Shown: in pieces, positions 63,085 to 64,000 of the stretch
Position numbering within the stretch: position 1 is the first letter of the stretch
Layout of the letters: each line of letters begins with the position of its first letter
Origin: Parascedosporium putredinis
Taxonomy: Eukaryota; Ascomycota; Sordariomycetes; Microascales; Microascaceae
NCBI GenBank assembly: GCA_949357655.1
Contig: CASHTG010000011.1
Span: 744,001-808,000, forward strand
Length of the DNA: 64,000 bases
Direction of reading: 5' to 3'
Notes under the pieces: model-generated
What the model saw: only the letters and a program-made list of their open reading frames with translations
The model's database searches: none
Told to the model about the DNA's origin: nothing
Program-made: the position numbers and the translations under genes

Positions 63085-64000
63085 ATGAAGACTTCAGCTC
63101 TCATCCTTTCCCTGCTCGCTTCCACCAGCGCTGTTCAGGCCTTTATGCCTGCCAGCAATGTCGTGGAAGGGCGGGAGGTCATCCCCAAGTTCATCGGCAG
63201 GCGCAATATGAACAACAAGAGCGGTGGCGCGACCAGCGTTGGAGGCTTTAGCGGCGGAAGGGGTGGAGGTCGCGGTGGCAACCGTGGAGGCAACCGTGGT
63301 GGAAACAACGGCCAGGGAAACAATGGTGGACAGGGCGGAGGTCAAGCAGAGGATCCAGCCGCCGAGGACCCCGCCGCCGAGGATCCCGCGACTGAGGATC
63401 CCGCTACTGAGGACCCCGCTACTGAGGACCCCGCTACTGAGGATCCTGCTACTGAGGACCCTGCCACTGAGAATCCCGCTACTGAGGACCCTGCTACAGA
63501 GGATCCTGCTACCGAAGATCCCGCGACTGAGGACCCCCAGCCGAAGAAACCACAGCGGCACAGGCTTCCCAGACTGCCGCTGCGGAAGAGCCCGTGGTGG
63601 TAGAGCCCACTGAAGCCGCCGCCGATTCTACAGCGGCTGCCGAGCCTACCCAGGCGGCCGGTGGTGCTGCTACAGGAAACAATGGCGGCCGCTTCGGCGG
63701 TCGCAACAGGGGCAATGGCCGTGGTGGGAATCGCGGGGGCAACAACAACGCCGGCGGCAATGCCGGTGGTAACGCTGGTGGTAACGCCGGCGGCAATGCT
63801 GGTGGTAACGCCGGTGGTAATGCTGGTGGTAACGCCGGCGGCGATGCCGGAAACAATGCTGGTGGTAACGCCGGTGGCAATGCTGGCGGTAACGCCGGCG
63901 GCGATGCCGGAAACAATGCCGGCGGCGATGCCGGAAACAATGCCGGTGGTAACGCTGGTGGCAATGCTGGGAACAACGGTGGTAACAACGCCGGGAACAA
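63085..64000 (+). CDS. secreted repeat protein, Gly/Asn-rich with acidic EDPAT repeats (3' truncated by window)
   Basis: Runs off the window edge. The protein starts with a signal peptide, MKTSALILSLLASTSAVQA. Next comes a short basic piece (IPKFIGRRN), a Gly/Arg/Asn segment (GGRGGGRGGNRGGN), then about 14 pentapeptides EDPAT/EDPAA, a 40-residue Ala/Glu/Thr linker and a second Gly/Asn block of GGNA, GGDA and AGNN units to the end. It looks like a cell-wall or extracellular matrix protein; no catalytic domain, and a C-terminal GPI signal cannot be checked here. A missing C at the C5 63534-63538 moves the frame; without it the protein would stop at 63,601, but the other frame stays open and in style to 64,000. 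The repeats suggest that length varies among strains. Confidence 0.8.
63345..63530 (+). repeat. 15-bp EDPAT-coding tandem repeats
   Basis: About 12 units of GAGGAYCCYGCNACT, each giving Glu-Asp-Pro-Ala-Thr or -Ala. They lie inside the secreted repeat protein. Confidence 0.9.
63736..64000 (+). repeat. 12-bp GGNA-coding tandem repeats (runs off the edge)
   Basis: Repeats of GGTGGTAAYGCC-type 12-mers, giving Gly-Gly-Asn-Ala, with GGDA and AGNN variants in a partly regular higher-order order. The end lies beyond the window. Confidence 0.9.

Noticed and set aside
63509..64000. Pro/Ala-repeat frame on the minus strand
   Set aside because: Antisense of the GGNA repeats of the secreted protein, which has a signal peptide and continuous composition.

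Overview
The window is nuclear DNA of a filamentous ascomycete (Pezizomycotina, most likely Sordariomycetes). The evidence is short GT-AG introns (about 60-230 bp) with CTRAC-type branch sites, GC-rich coding DNA, pyrimidine-rich leaders, and typical Pezizomycotina families: two NACHT-ankyrin NLRs, a PTH11-like rhodopsin-domain protein, a CBM1 protein and PD-(D/E)XK-like proteins. I cannot name a genus.

Layout: 1.8-4.5 kb, a broken-frame protein kinase; 5.2-5.9 kb, a GFA-type zinc enzyme; 6.6-11.1 kb, a PNP_UDP-NACHT-ankyrin NLR with almost identical ankyrin repeats; 11.8-15.3 kb, a PD-(D/E)XK-like protein; 15.3-19.9 kb, no gene seen; 19.9-21.3 kb, a PTH11-like receptor convergent with a minus-strand DUF7025-AAA+ ATPase (22.0-24.8 kb); 25.6-30.2 kb, an alpha/beta-hydrolase-NACHT-ankyrin NLR; 31.2-35.1 kb, a long low-complexity protein ending in a PDDEXK_12-like domain that seems to lack catalytic residues; 37.1-38.1 kb, a single-pass membrane protein with an Asp/His tract; 40.0-42.0 kb, a CorA-type Mg2+ transporter; 42.4-43.7 kb (minus), a SET-domain methyltransferase; 44.4-47.2 kb (minus), an MFS sugar transporter; 47.2-53.6 kb, no gene seen; 53.6-54.2 kb, a secreted CBM1 protein; 55.4 kb (minus), an intron-containing tRNA; 57.0-58.0 kb, a small four-TM protein; 58.0-63.1 kb, no gene seen; 63.1 kb to the edge, a secreted repeat protein.

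The left 35 kb looks like a self/non-self recognition or defence-like island: two NLRs with different N-terminal effector domains, a kinase, an AAA+ ATPase and two nuclease-fold proteins. The right half is mostly transport, cell-surface and secreted functions.

A feature of the whole window is that nearly every recognisable protein is cut by one-base shifts, most of them at short G/C (sometimes T) runs and usually needing one more base; the tRNA T-arm is also one base short at a G run. The domains on both sides of each shift are intact. The simplest reading is homopolymer undercalling in the source assembly, so gene spans are given across the shifts; true decay cannot be excluded without reads.
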